This document shows, piece by piece, positions 50,895 to 61,172 of a stretch of 64,000 nucleotides of DNA; within the stretch, counting starts at the first letter, position 1; each line of letters starts with the position of its first letter. The stretch spans positions 59,013 through 123,012 of the forward strand of contig JACRLW010000069.1 of assembly GCA_016235155.1 (NCBI GenBank), in the 5' to 3' direction. The notes below the pieces were generated by a model. It was not told where the DNA came from, searched no databases, and saw only the letters and a list, made by a program, of their open reading frames with translations. The position numbers and the translations under genes were made by a program. Source of the DNA: Planctomycetota bacterium (GTDB lineage: Bacteria; Planctomycetota; UBA1135; UBA2386).

Positions 50895-52508
50895 TCACGC
50901 ACTGCGATCGACGATCGCCTTGCAGCGTTTCACCCACTCGAGCTGCTCAGGATCGAGCCGGGCTCCGCGCAGGTCGACGAGGTAGAAGTCGGTGTCGTCG
51001 AGCTTCGCGCCGCGGAGGTCGGCGCCGCGAAGATTGGCTTTGCGGACGTCCTCCGGCGCCTGGAAGGAGTCCTCCAGCGATTCGTCGGTGTAGAAGCCGG
51101 TGCGGCTGCCTTCGCTCGCGAGATCGGAGGGCACGAGGCCGCTGCGCGACGAGCCCATGTGGAAGGTCGCGCGGCGCAGGTCGGCGTCGCGGAGGTCGGC
51201 GTCTTCGGCGTCGAACATCGCGAGGCGTGCGCCGGTGAACCGGGCGCCGCGGAGATCCGCGCCCTGGCATCGGGTGGCGCTGAGATCGGCGTCTGCGAAG
51301 TTCGCGCGTTGCGCACGCAGGGCGCGGATGGTCAGCCCCGCGAGGTTCGCGAGCCGGAGATCGACGTCGTCGAAGCAAGCACCGTCGAGCCGGACGCTGC
51401 GCAGATCGAGCCGCGCGTGCCTGGCGCCGATCGCGACGCACTCGCTCAGGTCTGCGCCGTCGAGCGATGCCTTCCGCAGGTCCGCGCTGCCGAGGTCCGC
51501 GCCGCGCAAGCACGCCCTGCGCAGCACGCAGCGATCGAAGGAGCCGAAGAGCCGCCGCCCGGAGAGATCGATGCCCGGGATCACGGCTCCGTCGAGATCG
51601 CGCAGCTCGGCGAGCGGAGGTCGGAAGCCGGGACGGATCGCGACGAGGATGCTGAGCCACCACGCGACGTGCTCGGGATCGAGCTGCGCTGTGCGCGATT
51701 CGAAGCGCGCGAGGCGTTCTGGATCGCCGCGGAGCACGCGCGTCGCAGCACCGAGAAGCGCCGGCCCGATCGGGAGGCGTCGCGGATCGAACACCGCCTC
51801 GCCCTCGATCGCGTCGAGCAAGAAACCTGCGGCGAGATGCTCGCGGATCGCCGACGATGCGAGCCAGGGCTCGATCGCGTCGTTGCCGTAGGTTGGCATC
51901 TCCCGCGAGCCGCGGAGCAAGCGCAAGAGGGCGAGGTGCCGGATGCGGCCGAGGTGCCCTGCGCCGAAGCGAGTGGCGAGCGCGACGTCGATCGCGCGGA
52001 ACGCGTCGGGCACGTCCTCGCGCATCGCGAGCACGTCGAGGACAGCTCGGCCGAGCGCGGGACGCGACCGCAAGTCCTGCGGTGGCGCGACCGCACACCA
52101 GCGCGCGAAGGCGTTCGCCGCGGTCGCGCGGTTCGTGCCGGCGAGGTACTCGAGGCAATCGTCGTCGTCCCAGGGCGCGGGGCGGCATCGCACCACACGC
52201 AGGTCCAAGGGGGCGCGCGACGCGATGACGATCGTCCGCGGTCCGCTCGAGAGCGCATCGCCGGCCGTGAGGCCCTCGCCCTCGTCGAGCAGCACGAGCC
52301 GCGGTTCGTCCGGAAAGCAGGCGGCGAGATGCCGCAGCGCCGTCGACTTGCCGCTGCCGTCGGGGCCGAGGAGATGGACGACAGACGGGCGGCCGGCGGC
52401 GAGAAGTTCGGCGACGAACTCGTCCAGACGCTGGGCCGTCGCATCGTCGCCGACCAGCACGCGCGGTCGCACCGCGGCGCGCTCCGGTTGCAGGGTCCCG
52501 GTGGCCAT
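50895..52508 (-). CDS. P-loop NTPase fused to pentapeptide repeats
   Basis: 537 residues. A Walker A motif, LLGPDGSGKST (47-56), and a Walker-B-like RLVLLDEGEG lie in the first 80 residues, followed by an AAA/STAND-like helical region to about residue 310. From about 325 to 525 the chain consists of pentapeptide repeats (A[DN]LRG-type: RGADLGSADLRKASLDGADL, ANFADADLSATRCQGADLRG, KANLRGADLRGAKLDDTDF), which fold as a right-handed quadrilateral helix. No export signal is seen. Combining a nucleotide-driven switch with a repeat scaffold recalls signalling or defence STAND proteins, but no effector domain is present. Neighbours give no clue. Confidence 0.78.
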   Translation of the reverse strand: MATGTLQPERAAVRPRVLVGDDATAQRLDEFVAELLAAGRPSVVHLLGPDGSGKSTALRHLAACFPDEPRLVLLDEGEGLTAGDALSSGPRTIVIASRAPLDLRVVRCRPAPWDDDDCLEYLAGTNRATAANAFARWCAVAPPQDLRSRPALGRAVLDVLAMREDVPDAFRAIDVALATRFGAGHLGRIRHLALLRLLRGSREMPTYGNDAIEPWLASSAIREHLAAGFLLDAIEGEAVFDPRRLPIGPALLGAATRVLRGDPERLARFESRTAQLDPEHVAWWLSILVAIRPGFRPPLAELRDLDGAVIPGIDLSGRRLFGSFDRCVLRRACLRGADLGSADLRKASLDGADLSECVAIGARHARLDLRSVRLDGACFDDVDLRLANLAGLTIRALRAQRANFADADLSATRCQGADLRGARFTGARLAMFDAEDADLRDADLRRATFHMGSSRSGLVPSDLASEGSRTGFYTDESLEDSFQAPEDVRKANLRGADLRGAKLDDTDFYLVDLRGARLDPEQLEWVKRCKAIVDRSA

Positions 52509-52636
52509 GGCCGGCAATGATGCCGTCGCAATCCGGCAACGGCTGCTCTTCACCCCTGGCGGACCAGGGCGCGGGAGTTTCGACTCTCGCCCCACGTGTG
52601 CGCGGCTTCACGCTCGCGCTCTCGCTTCGAGGCCCC

Positions 52637-55600
52637 ATGCAGACGTCTCGTTCGCTCGGCATCCTGCTCGTCGTCCCGATCCTCGTCGCGACCACCTGGT
52701 GGTTGCTTGGCGGATCCGGCGACGAGGCGCCCGAACTCGGCCCCAAGGACGACATCGTCGCGAGTTCGACCGGCGGCGCGGTCCGGAGCGCCGGCCAGTT
52801 CGGCGCGGAAGCAACCAGCGAGACCGGCGAACACCGGACGGCGGTGGCCGCGAGCGAGACGACCCCGCTCACCGCGACGGGCCTGTCGATCGTCGGGCAG
52901 ATCGTCGACGACACCGGCAAGCCGATCGCGGGCGCCGCGGTGCAGTGCATCCCTCAGCAGGACTACGAGAACGCCGATCCCGCCGAGTTCGAGTCGATGG
53001 ACCCGCAGGTGTGGATCGACCGCGCCCGCGCGATGCACGCGCAGCGCGTCGAGGGCAAGAGCGGCGAGGACGGCCGCTTCACGCTGCCCGTGCCCGGCAA
53101 GTCGCCCTATGTCGAACTGCGTGCGCGGATGCGCGGTCACGTCGTGGCGGCGCAGAACGTGAAGCGACCGGTCGAGAAGGACCTCGACGTTGGCGCGGTG
53201 ACCCTCAAGCGCGGATCGATCGTCGCCGGTCGCGTCGTCGACCGGGCCGGCAAGGCGGTGGTCAAGGCGCGCGTCACGCGGACCGGCGTGGGCGAGGGAT
53301 CGGGTTGGTTCGACGGCAACTATCCCGGCTACGAGGAGATGGAGGCGCTGAACGACAACGGCGACCTCGCGACGACCGACGACGAAGGCGGCTTCGAACT
53401 GGCGCACGTCGCACCGGGCAAGTTCGCGCTGCGCGCGCGCCACGTCGATCACCCCGTCGCGCGCCTCGAAGGCCTCGAGGCGAATCCGGGCGCGAGCGTC
53501 GCCGATCTGGTGATCGTCGTCGAACCGGGCGCGTCGATCCGCGGCAAGCTCCTCGGCGCGCCGGCCAACGGGAAAGGGCTGCGAGTGCAGGCGGCGCCGA
53601 CGCGGAGCAACGACGGCTCGCGGCAACCGGCGGAGGCGAACTTCGCGTTCGCGATGGCGGACGGCGAGATCGTGTCGAACTTCGAATCGCCGTTCGGTGA
53701 GCGCAACGCCGAAGTCGCGCCCGACGGCAGCTTCGCCCTTCGCGGCCTGACCGTCGGCAAGAGCTACTCGGTGTGGGCGACACAGAACGGCCGCGGTTTC
53801 ACCGGCATGGCGCCGTGCAGCCAGCGCGTCGACGTCGCCTCGGGCACGTCGGGCGTCGAACTGCGCTACGAACTCGGCGTGACGGTGACGTTCACCGTGA
53901 TCGACGCCGTGACGAAGGCGCCGCTGGATCGCCTCTGGATCAGCGACCGGCTCGCGACCGCCGGCAACCCCAGGGACGGGATGGACTTCTCGCCGTCGAG
54001 CGCACGCATGCGCGAGTACCCCGACGGCCGGGTGACCCTCGCGAACCTGCGGCCGAAGCCCAAGCAGCGGCTCACGCTCGGTGTCGAGGCGCTCGCGCAC
54101 GCGCGGTTCTCGCGTGACGCCATCGAGTTGCCGGCCGTCGGCACGATCGACCTCGGCGTGATCGAACTCGCGCCCGCGCCGGTGTTGCAGGTCCTGGTCA
54201 CCGCGGCCGACGGCACGCCGGTCGCCGGCGCGACGGTGCGCATCGTCGAGCAGCGCGACTCCCGCGACGGCCAGCAACGAGCCCAGATCGAGCACATGAT
54301 GGCGATGCAGGCCGCGGCCGCGCGGAACGCTCGCACCGACGGCGAAGGGCGCGCGATCTTGAATTCGCTGCCCGGGAAGCGCGTCATCCTGTCGGCGACG
54401 CATCGCGAGTACGCGGCCTGGGAGAGCGACGCCTTCGTCTGCCCCGAGCGCGGCGACTCCGAGCGACCGGTGCAGTTGCTTCGCGGCGGCACGGTCGAGG
54501 TCAGCGTGGTCGAGACCGACGGCCAGCCGGTCGCCAACGCCCGCGTCGAGCGACGCGATCCGCGCGGCGGACAGGACAGTCAGCGCACCGACAAGAACGG
54601 CGTCGCGACCTTCGAGCGCCTGCGGCCCGGCGAGCACTGGTTCGGCCTGCGGCAGCGCGACCAGATGGTGTACGGCGAGTTGATGGGCGACGTGGTCGTC
54701 TCGCGGCCAACCGGTGCGCCACCACAGCAACCGAAGGGCTCGCAGAAGCTCGAGGTCGCCGACGGGTCCAAGGCGACGCTCTCCATCACGAAGCCGCCGA
54801 GCGCGAAGCTCGCCGGCATGGTGCGCGAGAACGGCCAGCCTCTCGCCGGCGCGCGCATCTCCTTCCAACAGGGCCTGGGAGACGAGTCGCCCGAAGCGGC
54901 CGCGCGCGCGCGGATCGCGGCGCGGATGGGCGAGGACTTCGGCGTCGGACCGAGCACGCGCAGCGGCGAAGACGGTCGCTATCGCCTGGCGGAACTCGTC
55001 GCCGGGGAACATCGACTGCGCATCACGCACAAGGATCGGGTCATGCCGGCCGTCGTCCGCGTCGTGTTGCGCGACGGCGAGAACAACCTCGACATCGACC
55101 TCGACACGACGATCCTGCGCGGCACGGTGACGGACGAGACCGGCAAGCCGGTCGCGAGCGCTTCGATCACGGTGGCGAACGCCGGCGGAGCCGCGGCGCC
55201 GGCGGACGTGCAGGGCGGGTTCGTCGTACGGGAATTCGCCGGCGTCGGCGGCCCGATCGAGATGGGCGGGAATCAGGGTCGTCGCACGCGAAGCGACGCG
55301 AACGGGCGCTACGAACTGCGCGGCGTCGATCCGAGCGCGCCGCTCGTCGTTCGAGCGACCAAGAAGGGACTCGCGCCGGGTTCCAGCGCACCCGTGCAAG
55401 CGCCGCGAGGGAGCATGACCGACGGCATCGACGTCACGATGCGCGCCGCGGGCACGGTCGTCGTGCGCGCCGCGAATGCCGCCGGTCCCGCGATGGCACG
55501 TGCGACCTGGGACGGACCCGAGACCGACGGCGTCGAGCCGGTCACGCAGATGTTCCGCAACGGCGTCGCCACCTTCGACAGCTTGCGAACGGGCCGCTGG

Positions 55601-55687
55601 AAGATCGTGCTCGAGCGATCCGGTCAGCCGAGCGAGCCGCGCGTGGTCGACGTGACGGCGGGCGCGAGCGTCGACGTCGCGTTCTGA
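52637..55687 (+). CDS. Large membrane-anchored protein with carboxypeptidase-regulatory-like repeats
   Basis: 1016 residues. A single N-terminal transmembrane segment (SLGILLVVPILVATTWWLLG, residues 6-25) acts as a signal anchor. The exported body contains at least six transthyretin-like units with the G-x-V-x-D-x-x-G-x-P-[IV]-x-x-A-x-[VI] signature: GQIVDDTGKPIAGAAV, GRVVDRAGKAVVKARV, VTAADGTPVAGATVRI, VVETDGQPVANARV, GMVRENGQPLAGARI and GTVTDETGKPVASASI. No peptidase domain is present, so these are structural or binding domains. Start at ATG 52637 because the frame upstream overlaps the divergent P-loop gene. Function is probably at the cell envelope. Confidence 0.8.
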   Translation: MQTSRSLGILLVVPILVATTWWLLGGSGDEAPELGPKDDIVASSTGGAVRSAGQFGAEATSETGEHRTAVAASETTPLTATGLSIVGQIVDDTGKPIAGAAVQCIPQQDYENADPAEFESMDPQVWIDRARAMHAQRVEGKSGEDGRFTLPVPGKSPYVELRARMRGHVVAAQNVKRPVEKDLDVGAVTLKRGSIVAGRVVDRAGKAVVKARVTRTGVGEGSGWFDGNYPGYEEMEALNDNGDLATTDDEGGFELAHVAPGKFALRARHVDHPVARLEGLEANPGASVADLVIVVEPGASIRGKLLGAPANGKGLRVQAAPTRSNDGSRQPAEANFAFAMADGEIVSNFESPFGERNAEVAPDGSFALRGLTVGKSYSVWATQNGRGFTGMAPCSQRVDVASGTSGVELRYELGVTVTFTVIDAVTKAPLDRLWISDRLATAGNPRDGMDFSPSSARMREYPDGRVTLANLRPKPKQRLTLGVEALAHARFSRDAIELPAVGTIDLGVIELAPAPVLQVLVTAADGTPVAGATVRIVEQRDSRDGQQRAQIEHMMAMQAAAARNARTDGEGRAILNSLPGKRVILSATHREYAAWESDAFVCPERGDSERPVQLLRGGTVEVSVVETDGQPVANARVERRDPRGGQDSQRTDKNGVATFERLRPGEHWFGLRQRDQMVYGELMGDVVVSRPTGAPPQQPKGSQKLEVADGSKATLSITKPPSAKLAGMVRENGQPLAGARISFQQGLGDESPEAAARARIAARMGEDFGVGPSTRSGEDGRYRLAELVAGEHRLRITHKDRVMPAVVRVVLRDGENNLDIDLDTTILRGTVTDETGKPVASASITVANAGGAAAPADVQGGFVVREFAGVGGPIEMGGNQGRRTRSDANGRYELRGVDPSAPLVVRATKKGLAPGSSAPVQAPRGSMTDGIDVTMRAAGTVVVRAANAAGPAMARATWDGPETDGVEPVTQMFRNGVATFDSLRTGRWKIVLERSGQPSEPRVVDVTAGASVDVAF

Positions 55688-55863
55688 CGCGAACGTGAGA
55701 AAGGCGCGCGGGAAAGCCGGACACCGCGCCCGCCGTCGCCGTACCCGGATCGCAGGATCTTGGCGCGGCTGAACGGACGAGCGCGGGTCCGACCGCCGAA
55801 TCCTGTCACGCCTGCGCCGCGGCGACTCCGCGAGGCTCGCGGTGCTCCCGAATCGGGACGGGT

Positions 55864-56994
55864 TCAGTCGCCGTCCGTCAGCGCCGCGGCGATGCGATCG
55901 GTCCACGCCTCGACGCTCGCGCCGAGCGACCGCAGATCGTCGGTGTCGAACTGAATCGCCACCGCGAGCTCGAGTTCGGGGTACCAACTCATGCGGCTCA
56001 GGTAGCCGGGCATGAAACCGGAGTGCCCGATGCGCGGGCCGTGCGCGCTCGTGTCGAACATCAGCCCCAGTCCGTAGCGTTCGCAGACGCGGCTCTTCGT
56101 CACGACGGCGTCGAGCATCACGGCGCGCGCATCGCCCTCGATCGCCGGCGACGTGAACAGGGCGCGGCAGAAGCGCGCGAGGTCGCGCGTCGTGCAGCAC
56201 AGACCGCCGCCGCGATCCTCGAAGTCGGGGTTCACGAAGTAGCGACCGCCGGCGTCGAGGACGGGACCCTTGTGGAGGATGAGGCCGCTCGCGTGACCCT
56301 GGACGAGGCCGGGCAACACGCGTGCATCGCTCGGACGCGTCTCCTTCAGTTCGAGCGGTTCGAGCACGAGCGCGCGCAGCAGCTCGTCCCAGGTCCGCTT
56401 GGTGATCGTCTCGATCGCGAGTCCCGCGACGACGTGGTTGGTGTCCGCGTAGGCCCAGCGCGTCCCGGCCTCGAACATCGGCCTGGTGTCGCGTTCGTAG
56501 GCGAGGAGATCGACGGCCGTCCACGCGCGATCGGGATCGCCGAGCAGGGCCTTCTGGAATGCTCTGTCGTGCACGTGGTCGGCGAGTCCGCTCTGGTGGC
56601 GCAGCAGGATGCGCAGCGTGAGCTGCTCGTGGTTCGGGAGCCCGGCGAGCCACGCGGCATCGGGCAGAGTCTCGACGAGCTTCGCGTCGAGGTCGATCTC
56701 GCCGGCGGCGGCGAGCCGCGCCGCGACGAGCCCGAGGTAGCTCTTGCCGATGCTGCCCGAGAGCATCCAGGCGTCAGCGGTCATCGGTGTCGCGCGTTCC
56801 GCATCGACGTGGCCGATCGCGACCGTGTGGACTTCGCCGTCGCGGAACGCGAACGCGGTGACGCAGCCGGGGAAGCCGTGTTCCGCGCGCGCGGACTCGA
56901 GCAACGCATGGACGCGCTCGATGCGCGCGACGTCCCGCACGGACGAGCAGGACGCGAGGACGATCAGCAGCGCGAGGGAGTGCAACGCGGACAT
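55864..56994 (-). CDS. Lipoprotein serine hydrolase, class C beta-lactamase/DD-peptidase family
   Basis: 376 residues. The lipobox LIVLASC predicts lipidation at Cys16. The nucleophile motif is Ser81-Ile-Gly-Lys84 (SGSIGKS), the second motif is YADTN where the usual Y-x-N tyrosine context is seen, and HSGFMPGY near the C-terminus fits the third (H-x-G). LLRHQSGLADHV marks the family. Such lipoproteins trim peptidoglycan peptides or hydrolyse esters. It is transcribed in the same direction as the two-component operon, 44 bases after the paralogue lipoprotein gene, so it may be part of that unit. Confidence 0.85.
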   Translation of the reverse strand: MSALHSLALLIVLASCSSVRDVARIERVHALLESARAEHGFPGCVTAFAFRDGEVHTVAIGHVDAERATPMTADAWMLSGSIGKSYLGLVAARLAAAGEIDLDAKLVETLPDAAWLAGLPNHEQLTLRILLRHQSGLADHVHDRAFQKALLGDPDRAWTAVDLLAYERDTRPMFEAGTRWAYADTNHVVAGLAIETITKRTWDELLRALVLEPLELKETRPSDARVLPGLVQGHASGLILHKGPVLDAGGRYFVNPDFEDRGGGLCCTTRDLARFCRALFTSPAIEGDARAVMLDAVVTKSRVCERYGLGLMFDTSAHGPRIGHSGFMPGYLSRMSWYPELELAVAIQFDTDDLRSLGASVEAWTDRIAAALTDGD

Positions 56995-57038
56995 GGGGCC
57001 CGCATACGCACGAGTCGCCGGTGGTGTTGGCGCGGATC

Positions 57039-57716
57039 TCAGCGCCCGCCGAGCGGACCGACGAGTTCGATCCTCCCGGTCGGGTTGCTCTCCAGCACGC
57101 GGCCGACGCCCGGTGCATAGAGCACGATGTCCGCGTCGTCGGGTTCGTCGTCTTCGACTTCCAGCGTGGCGAGGCAACGCGCGAACGCGCCCGCGGGGAC
57201 CGCGACGGCCTCTTCGACGCCGAGGATGTCGACGCGTTCGTCGTGCTCGGGTCCGTAACCGCGGAACGAGTCTCCCGGCACGGGGCGCCCGGGAAGGAAC
57301 AGCCATGCGAATGCGCCGCCCTCGCCCGCGAACCACGCGTCGCCCGCGATCGTGTAGGCGGCGCCGTCCCACTCGAAACTCTCCTCGCCGAACCTCCAGA
57401 CGTTGCCGTCACCGTCGACGGCGAACCACTCGTTCGAAAGATGGTCGGCCTTGCCGTCGCGCCGCGTCTCCTTGACGAGCGCCGTGCACGCCACGCCGTC
57501 GATCGTGCGGGTCACGTCGCCGACCACGACCTCCTCGGTGATCACGACGTCGCCGTCATTGCCCGCGTAGAGCCAGGCGCGACCCGGGGAGAGGGGGAAG
57601 TACTCGTTCGCGGCGCCGGCGGCGGCGTCGCGCGGTCCGATGCGGGACTTCGCGAGCGAGCCGCTGCACGCGGCGACGAGGATCGAGCACACGACGACGA
57701 GCGGGAGACGGTTCAT
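57039..57716 (-). CDS. Lipoprotein, paralogue 1 flanking the two-component system
   Basis: 225 residues with a lipobox signal (MNRLPLVVVCSILVAACSG). The mature protein reads NEYFPLSPGRAWLYAGNDGD, then EEVVVGDVTRTIDGVAC, EWFAVDGDGNVWRFGEESF, PGDSFRGYGPEHDERVDILG, VPAGAFARCLATLEVED and LYAPGVGRVLE. This order recurs in the exported protein at 60135, so the two are paralogues. The ATG overlaps the kinase stop by four bases (57713-57716), tying it to the signal pathway. No enzymatic motif; an exported lipid-anchored sensor accessory or effector is plausible. Confidence 0.7.
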   Translation of the reverse strand: MNRLPLVVVCSILVAACSGSLAKSRIGPRDAAAGAANEYFPLSPGRAWLYAGNDGDVVITEEVVVGDVTRTIDGVACTALVKETRRDGKADHLSNEWFAVDGDGNVWRFGEESFEWDGAAYTIAGDAWFAGEGGAFAWLFLPGRPVPGDSFRGYGPEHDERVDILGVEEAVAVPAGAFARCLATLEVEDDEPDDADIVLYAPGVGRVLESNPTGRIELVGPLGGR

Positions 57717-59233
57717 GGCATGCCGGTGCGGGACGAGGGTGTCGTGACGGGGACGGGCGCGGCGGTGCGCGGCGCGGGCGGCGCATTCGTCGGCCGCAGT
57801 CCCAGGACGCGCGCGCGAAAGATGCCGTCGGCGTCCTGCGAGAGATCGAGTTGGTTGCCGAGAAGAGCGGTCAGCGCGGCCGCGAGAGTGAGGCCGAGGC
57901 CCGCGTGGTCGCTCGCCGATCGCGCGGCGTCGTTCCGGAAGAACGGCTCGGTGAGTCGAGGCAGGTCGTCGCTCGCGATCGCGACTGCGGGATTCGTGAT
58001 CTCGATTTCGAGACCCTCGCGCGTCACGTGCGCAGCGCACGTGATCGGTGCGCGCGGGATGCCGTGACTGCGGGCGTTGTCGAGCAGATTGCGCAGCAGG
58101 ATCGAGAACTTGCCGGGATCGGTCGCGACGAAGGTCGATGGCGCGACATTGACGACGAGCTCGCGGTCGATCGGTCCGCGACCGCGGGTCAGGTCGGACC
58201 ACACCGCGCGCACCGCGCCGGCGAGATCGACGGGCGATCGCGCGACGGACTCCCTCCCGGCCTGGCAGCGCGCGAGGAGGAACAGGTCGGCGACGACGCG
58301 CTCCATCTGGCCGGCGATTCCGCCGACGTCGGCGAAGAAGGCGCGCACCGCATCGACGTCGTCCGGCCAGCGTTCCGCCATCGCCGAGAGAGTCCGCAGC
58401 TCCGCGATCGGCGTGCGCAACTCGTGGGCGACGTTGCCGGTGAAGCGTCGTTCGCGCGCGAAGGACTCGTGGAGGCGCGCAAGGAGGGCGTCGAGCTGGC
58501 GCGTGATCGGCGCAAGCTCGCGCGGGACGCGATCCGAGGCGATCGACGTGTCGAGCGCGTCGGCGTCGAGCGTCGCGACGCGTGCGGCGAGCGCGTCGAT
58601 CGGACGGAATGCCAGGCTGAGCCCGCGCCAGAGCAGGAACGCGGCGATCACCGCACCCAGCCCGGCGACGCTGAATGCGATCCCACGAAGCGATGCGAGC
58701 GACCGGTCGAGGCTGCCGCGTTCGCGCGCGACGGCGAGGACGAGGCCGCGGTCGGGTGACGCATCGGGTGCAGGGTCGCGTGTGGGCGCGACGCTCGGTG
58801 CGCCGCCGTCGAGAACGTCGTGGACGACGCCGGGCACGAAGGCGATGCGGACGGTGCGGACGATGCCGCCGTCAGGCAATGTGACGTCCGACCAGCGCGG
58901 CTCGTTGCTCGCACTCGCGGGGTCGACGAGGTCGTGCTCGAGTCGCGAGGAGCGGTAGAGCACTTGCCCGTCGTCGAGCCAGAACTGGAAGTGCTCCGGC
59001 GCATCCTCGCGCTCGAACTCCGGCATCGCCCCCGGCGAGTAGTCCAACTCGATCCGGCCGCGCTCCTGATCGGTCAATGCCATCAACGACCGAGCCTTGG
59101 TCGCCAACGCGGAGTCGAACTCGTCTCGCATGCGATCGCCGAGCACGGCGGTGATCGCGAAGCCCACGCCGGCCATCACCGCGGCGACGGCGAGCACGAG
59201 TGCGACGGTGGTTCGGCGGCGGACGGAGTACAC
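57713..59233 (-). CDS. Membrane sensor histidine kinase
   Basis: 506 residues. TM1 at about 9-30 and TM2 at about 184-203 enclose a 150-residue periplasmic sensor domain. A HAMP-like linker (FRPIDALAARVATLDADALD) follows, then the HisKA box FTGNVAHELRTPIAELRTL with phospho-accepting His270, the N box LLRNLLDNARSHG and a C-terminal GLGLTLAAALTALLGNQL. It should phosphorylate the OmpR-family regulator encoded 22 bases upstream. Start is the GTG at 59231-59233. The stop overlaps the paralogue 1 lipoprotein start by four bases. Confidence 0.92.
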   Translation of the reverse strand: MYSVRRRTTVALVLAVAAVMAGVGFAITAVLGDRMRDEFDSALATKARSLMALTDQERGRIELDYSPGAMPEFEREDAPEHFQFWLDDGQVLYRSSRLEHDLVDPASASNEPRWSDVTLPDGGIVRTVRIAFVPGVVHDVLDGGAPSVAPTRDPAPDASPDRGLVLAVARERGSLDRSLASLRGIAFSVAGLGAVIAAFLLWRGLSLAFRPIDALAARVATLDADALDTSIASDRVPRELAPITRQLDALLARLHESFARERRFTGNVAHELRTPIAELRTLSAMAERWPDDVDAVRAFFADVGGIAGQMERVVADLFLLARCQAGRESVARSPVDLAGAVRAVWSDLTRGRGPIDRELVVNVAPSTFVATDPGKFSILLRNLLDNARSHGIPRAPITCAAHVTREGLEIEITNPAVAIASDDLPRLTEPFFRNDAARSASDHAGLGLTLAAALTALLGNQLDLSQDADGIFRARVLGLRPTNAPPAPRTAAPVPVTTPSSRTGMP

Positions 59234-59255
59234 GCGGAATGCACGCGGATACGGG

Positions 59256-59921
<666 letters not shown>

Positions 59922-60071
59922 GGCGGGGACCGCGGTGCGCGGAGCGCGGAGAACAGGGCACGGAGCTTAGGACTCGCTGAGGGAACCGGGGGGACCCGGC
60001 TCGCTTCGAGACATCGTCGACCGCGTCGCCCGACCGTCAGCGGGTCCTCAGGTGGGGCGGCGAGCCTGCGC

Positions 60072-60096
60072 GTGGTCCGGGCCGCGGTGGTCCGGG
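60072..60096 (+). promoter_or_regulatory. Direct repeat of GTGGTCCGGG, candidate OmpR-type operator
   Basis: Two exact copies of a 10-base word, GTGGTCCGGG, start 15 bases apart (60072 and 60087), 38 bases before the ATG of the paralogue 2 gene and in the spacer shared with the response-regulator gene. OmpR-family regulators bind tandem direct repeats, so this is a candidate site for control of either divergent gene. Confidence 0.35.
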
Positions 60097-60134
60097 CACT
60101 TCCTTGACCGGTTCGACCCGAACCCGAAACGACC

Positions 60135-61169
60135 ATGATCCTCTTCCCCTTCGTGACCGCTGACCTTGCCGCGCGCCTGAGCGCGGCCCTCTTCGCCATC
60201 GGCGCTGTCGCCGCTCCCGGCCCCGTGATCGAGGAGCAGATCGCCATCGAGCGCGCCCTGCTCGCGCTGAGCGCCGACCGGGCGCTGCCTGGACTGTTCC
60301 CGCCCGCCGTCGACGCGGCGATCGTGCACGACGCGTGCGTGCGCGCTGCGCTCACCGCGCGCGAGGCCGCGTTCGCCGAAGCGCAGGCCGACTTCCTCTT
60401 CGCGGTTGCGAAGTGCACGAGCACCGAAGGGTCGTTCGGGCATTGCATCCGTGAACTGCGCCAGGCGTTCCACGAAGCGCGAGCCCTCGCGCAACGTCAG
60501 TACGAGGCGCGTCGCGCCGTCTGCCGCATGCTCGACGAGGACACCTACGACCCCGACCTCCAGGAGACCGAGTTCTCGCCGACCATCGACAATCGCTTCT
60601 TCCCGCTCGTGCCCGGCCGCACGCTCGTCTACCGCACGAACGGCGATCCGGTCGAGGAGACGCGCGTGACGACGCTCGCCGAGACCTTCGTCGTCGACGA
60701 CATCGTGTGCCGCGCGGTGCGCGACACGGTGACCGCCGGCGGCGAGCTCGTCGAGGACACCGATGACTGGTTCGCGCAGCATCGCGACGGCGCCGTCTGG
60801 TATCTCGGCGAACTGGCGCGCAACTACGAGAACGGCCTGCTGCACGACCTCGACGGTTCCTGGTCGGCGGGCGAGGACGGCGCACACCCGGGGATCCAGA
60901 TGAAGGCGAATCCGCGCGTCGGCGATTCGTACCGCCAGGAGTTCCTGCTCGGCGATGCGGAGGACCTCGCGACGGTCGTCGCGGTCGGCGAGACCGTGAG
61001 GGTTCCCGCGGGCACGTTCACCGGTTGCATCCGCACCGAGGAGTGGAGTCCGCTCGAGCCCGGCATCGTCGAGACGAAGTACTACGCGCCCGGCTTCGGC
61101 TTCGTGCTCGGCATCAACCAGACCAGCGGCGTGCGAACGGAGCTGGTGCGCGTGATCGCTCCGCGGTGA
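60135..61169 (+). CDS. Exported protein, paralogue 2 flanking the two-component system
   Basis: 344 residues. A hydrophobic N-terminus (LSAALFAIGAVAAPGPV) suggests export. Residues about 30-135 are helical (QIAIERALLALSADRALPG, EAQADFLFAVAKCTSTEGSF) with four cysteines. The C-terminal 200 residues are homologous by motif order to the lipoprotein at 57039: NRFFPLVPGRTLVYRTNGD, FVVDDIVCRAVRD, DWFAQHRDGAVWYLGEL, RVGDSYRQEFLLGDAEDLAT, VPAGTFTGCIRTEEWSPLE and YYAPGFGFVLG. It is divergent from the response regulator. Function is unknown. Confidence 0.7.
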   Translation: MILFPFVTADLAARLSAALFAIGAVAAPGPVIEEQIAIERALLALSADRALPGLFPPAVDAAIVHDACVRAALTAREAAFAEAQADFLFAVAKCTSTEGSFGHCIRELRQAFHEARALAQRQYEARRAVCRMLDEDTYDPDLQETEFSPTIDNRFFPLVPGRTLVYRTNGDPVEETRVTTLAETFVVDDIVCRAVRDTVTAGGELVEDTDDWFAQHRDGAVWYLGELARNYENGLLHDLDGSWSAGEDGAHPGIQMKANPRVGDSYRQEFLLGDAEDLATVVAVGETVRVPAGTFTGCIRTEEWSPLEPGIVETKYYAPGFGFVLGINQTSGVRTELVRVIAPR

Positions 61170-61172
61170 ACC

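Noticed and set aside
52550..56653. Very long open frame (over 1300 codons) antisense to the carboxypeptidase-regulatory-like gene
   Set aside because: Arginine/histidine-rich with no motif; it is a shadow caused by high GC at third positions of the sense gene.
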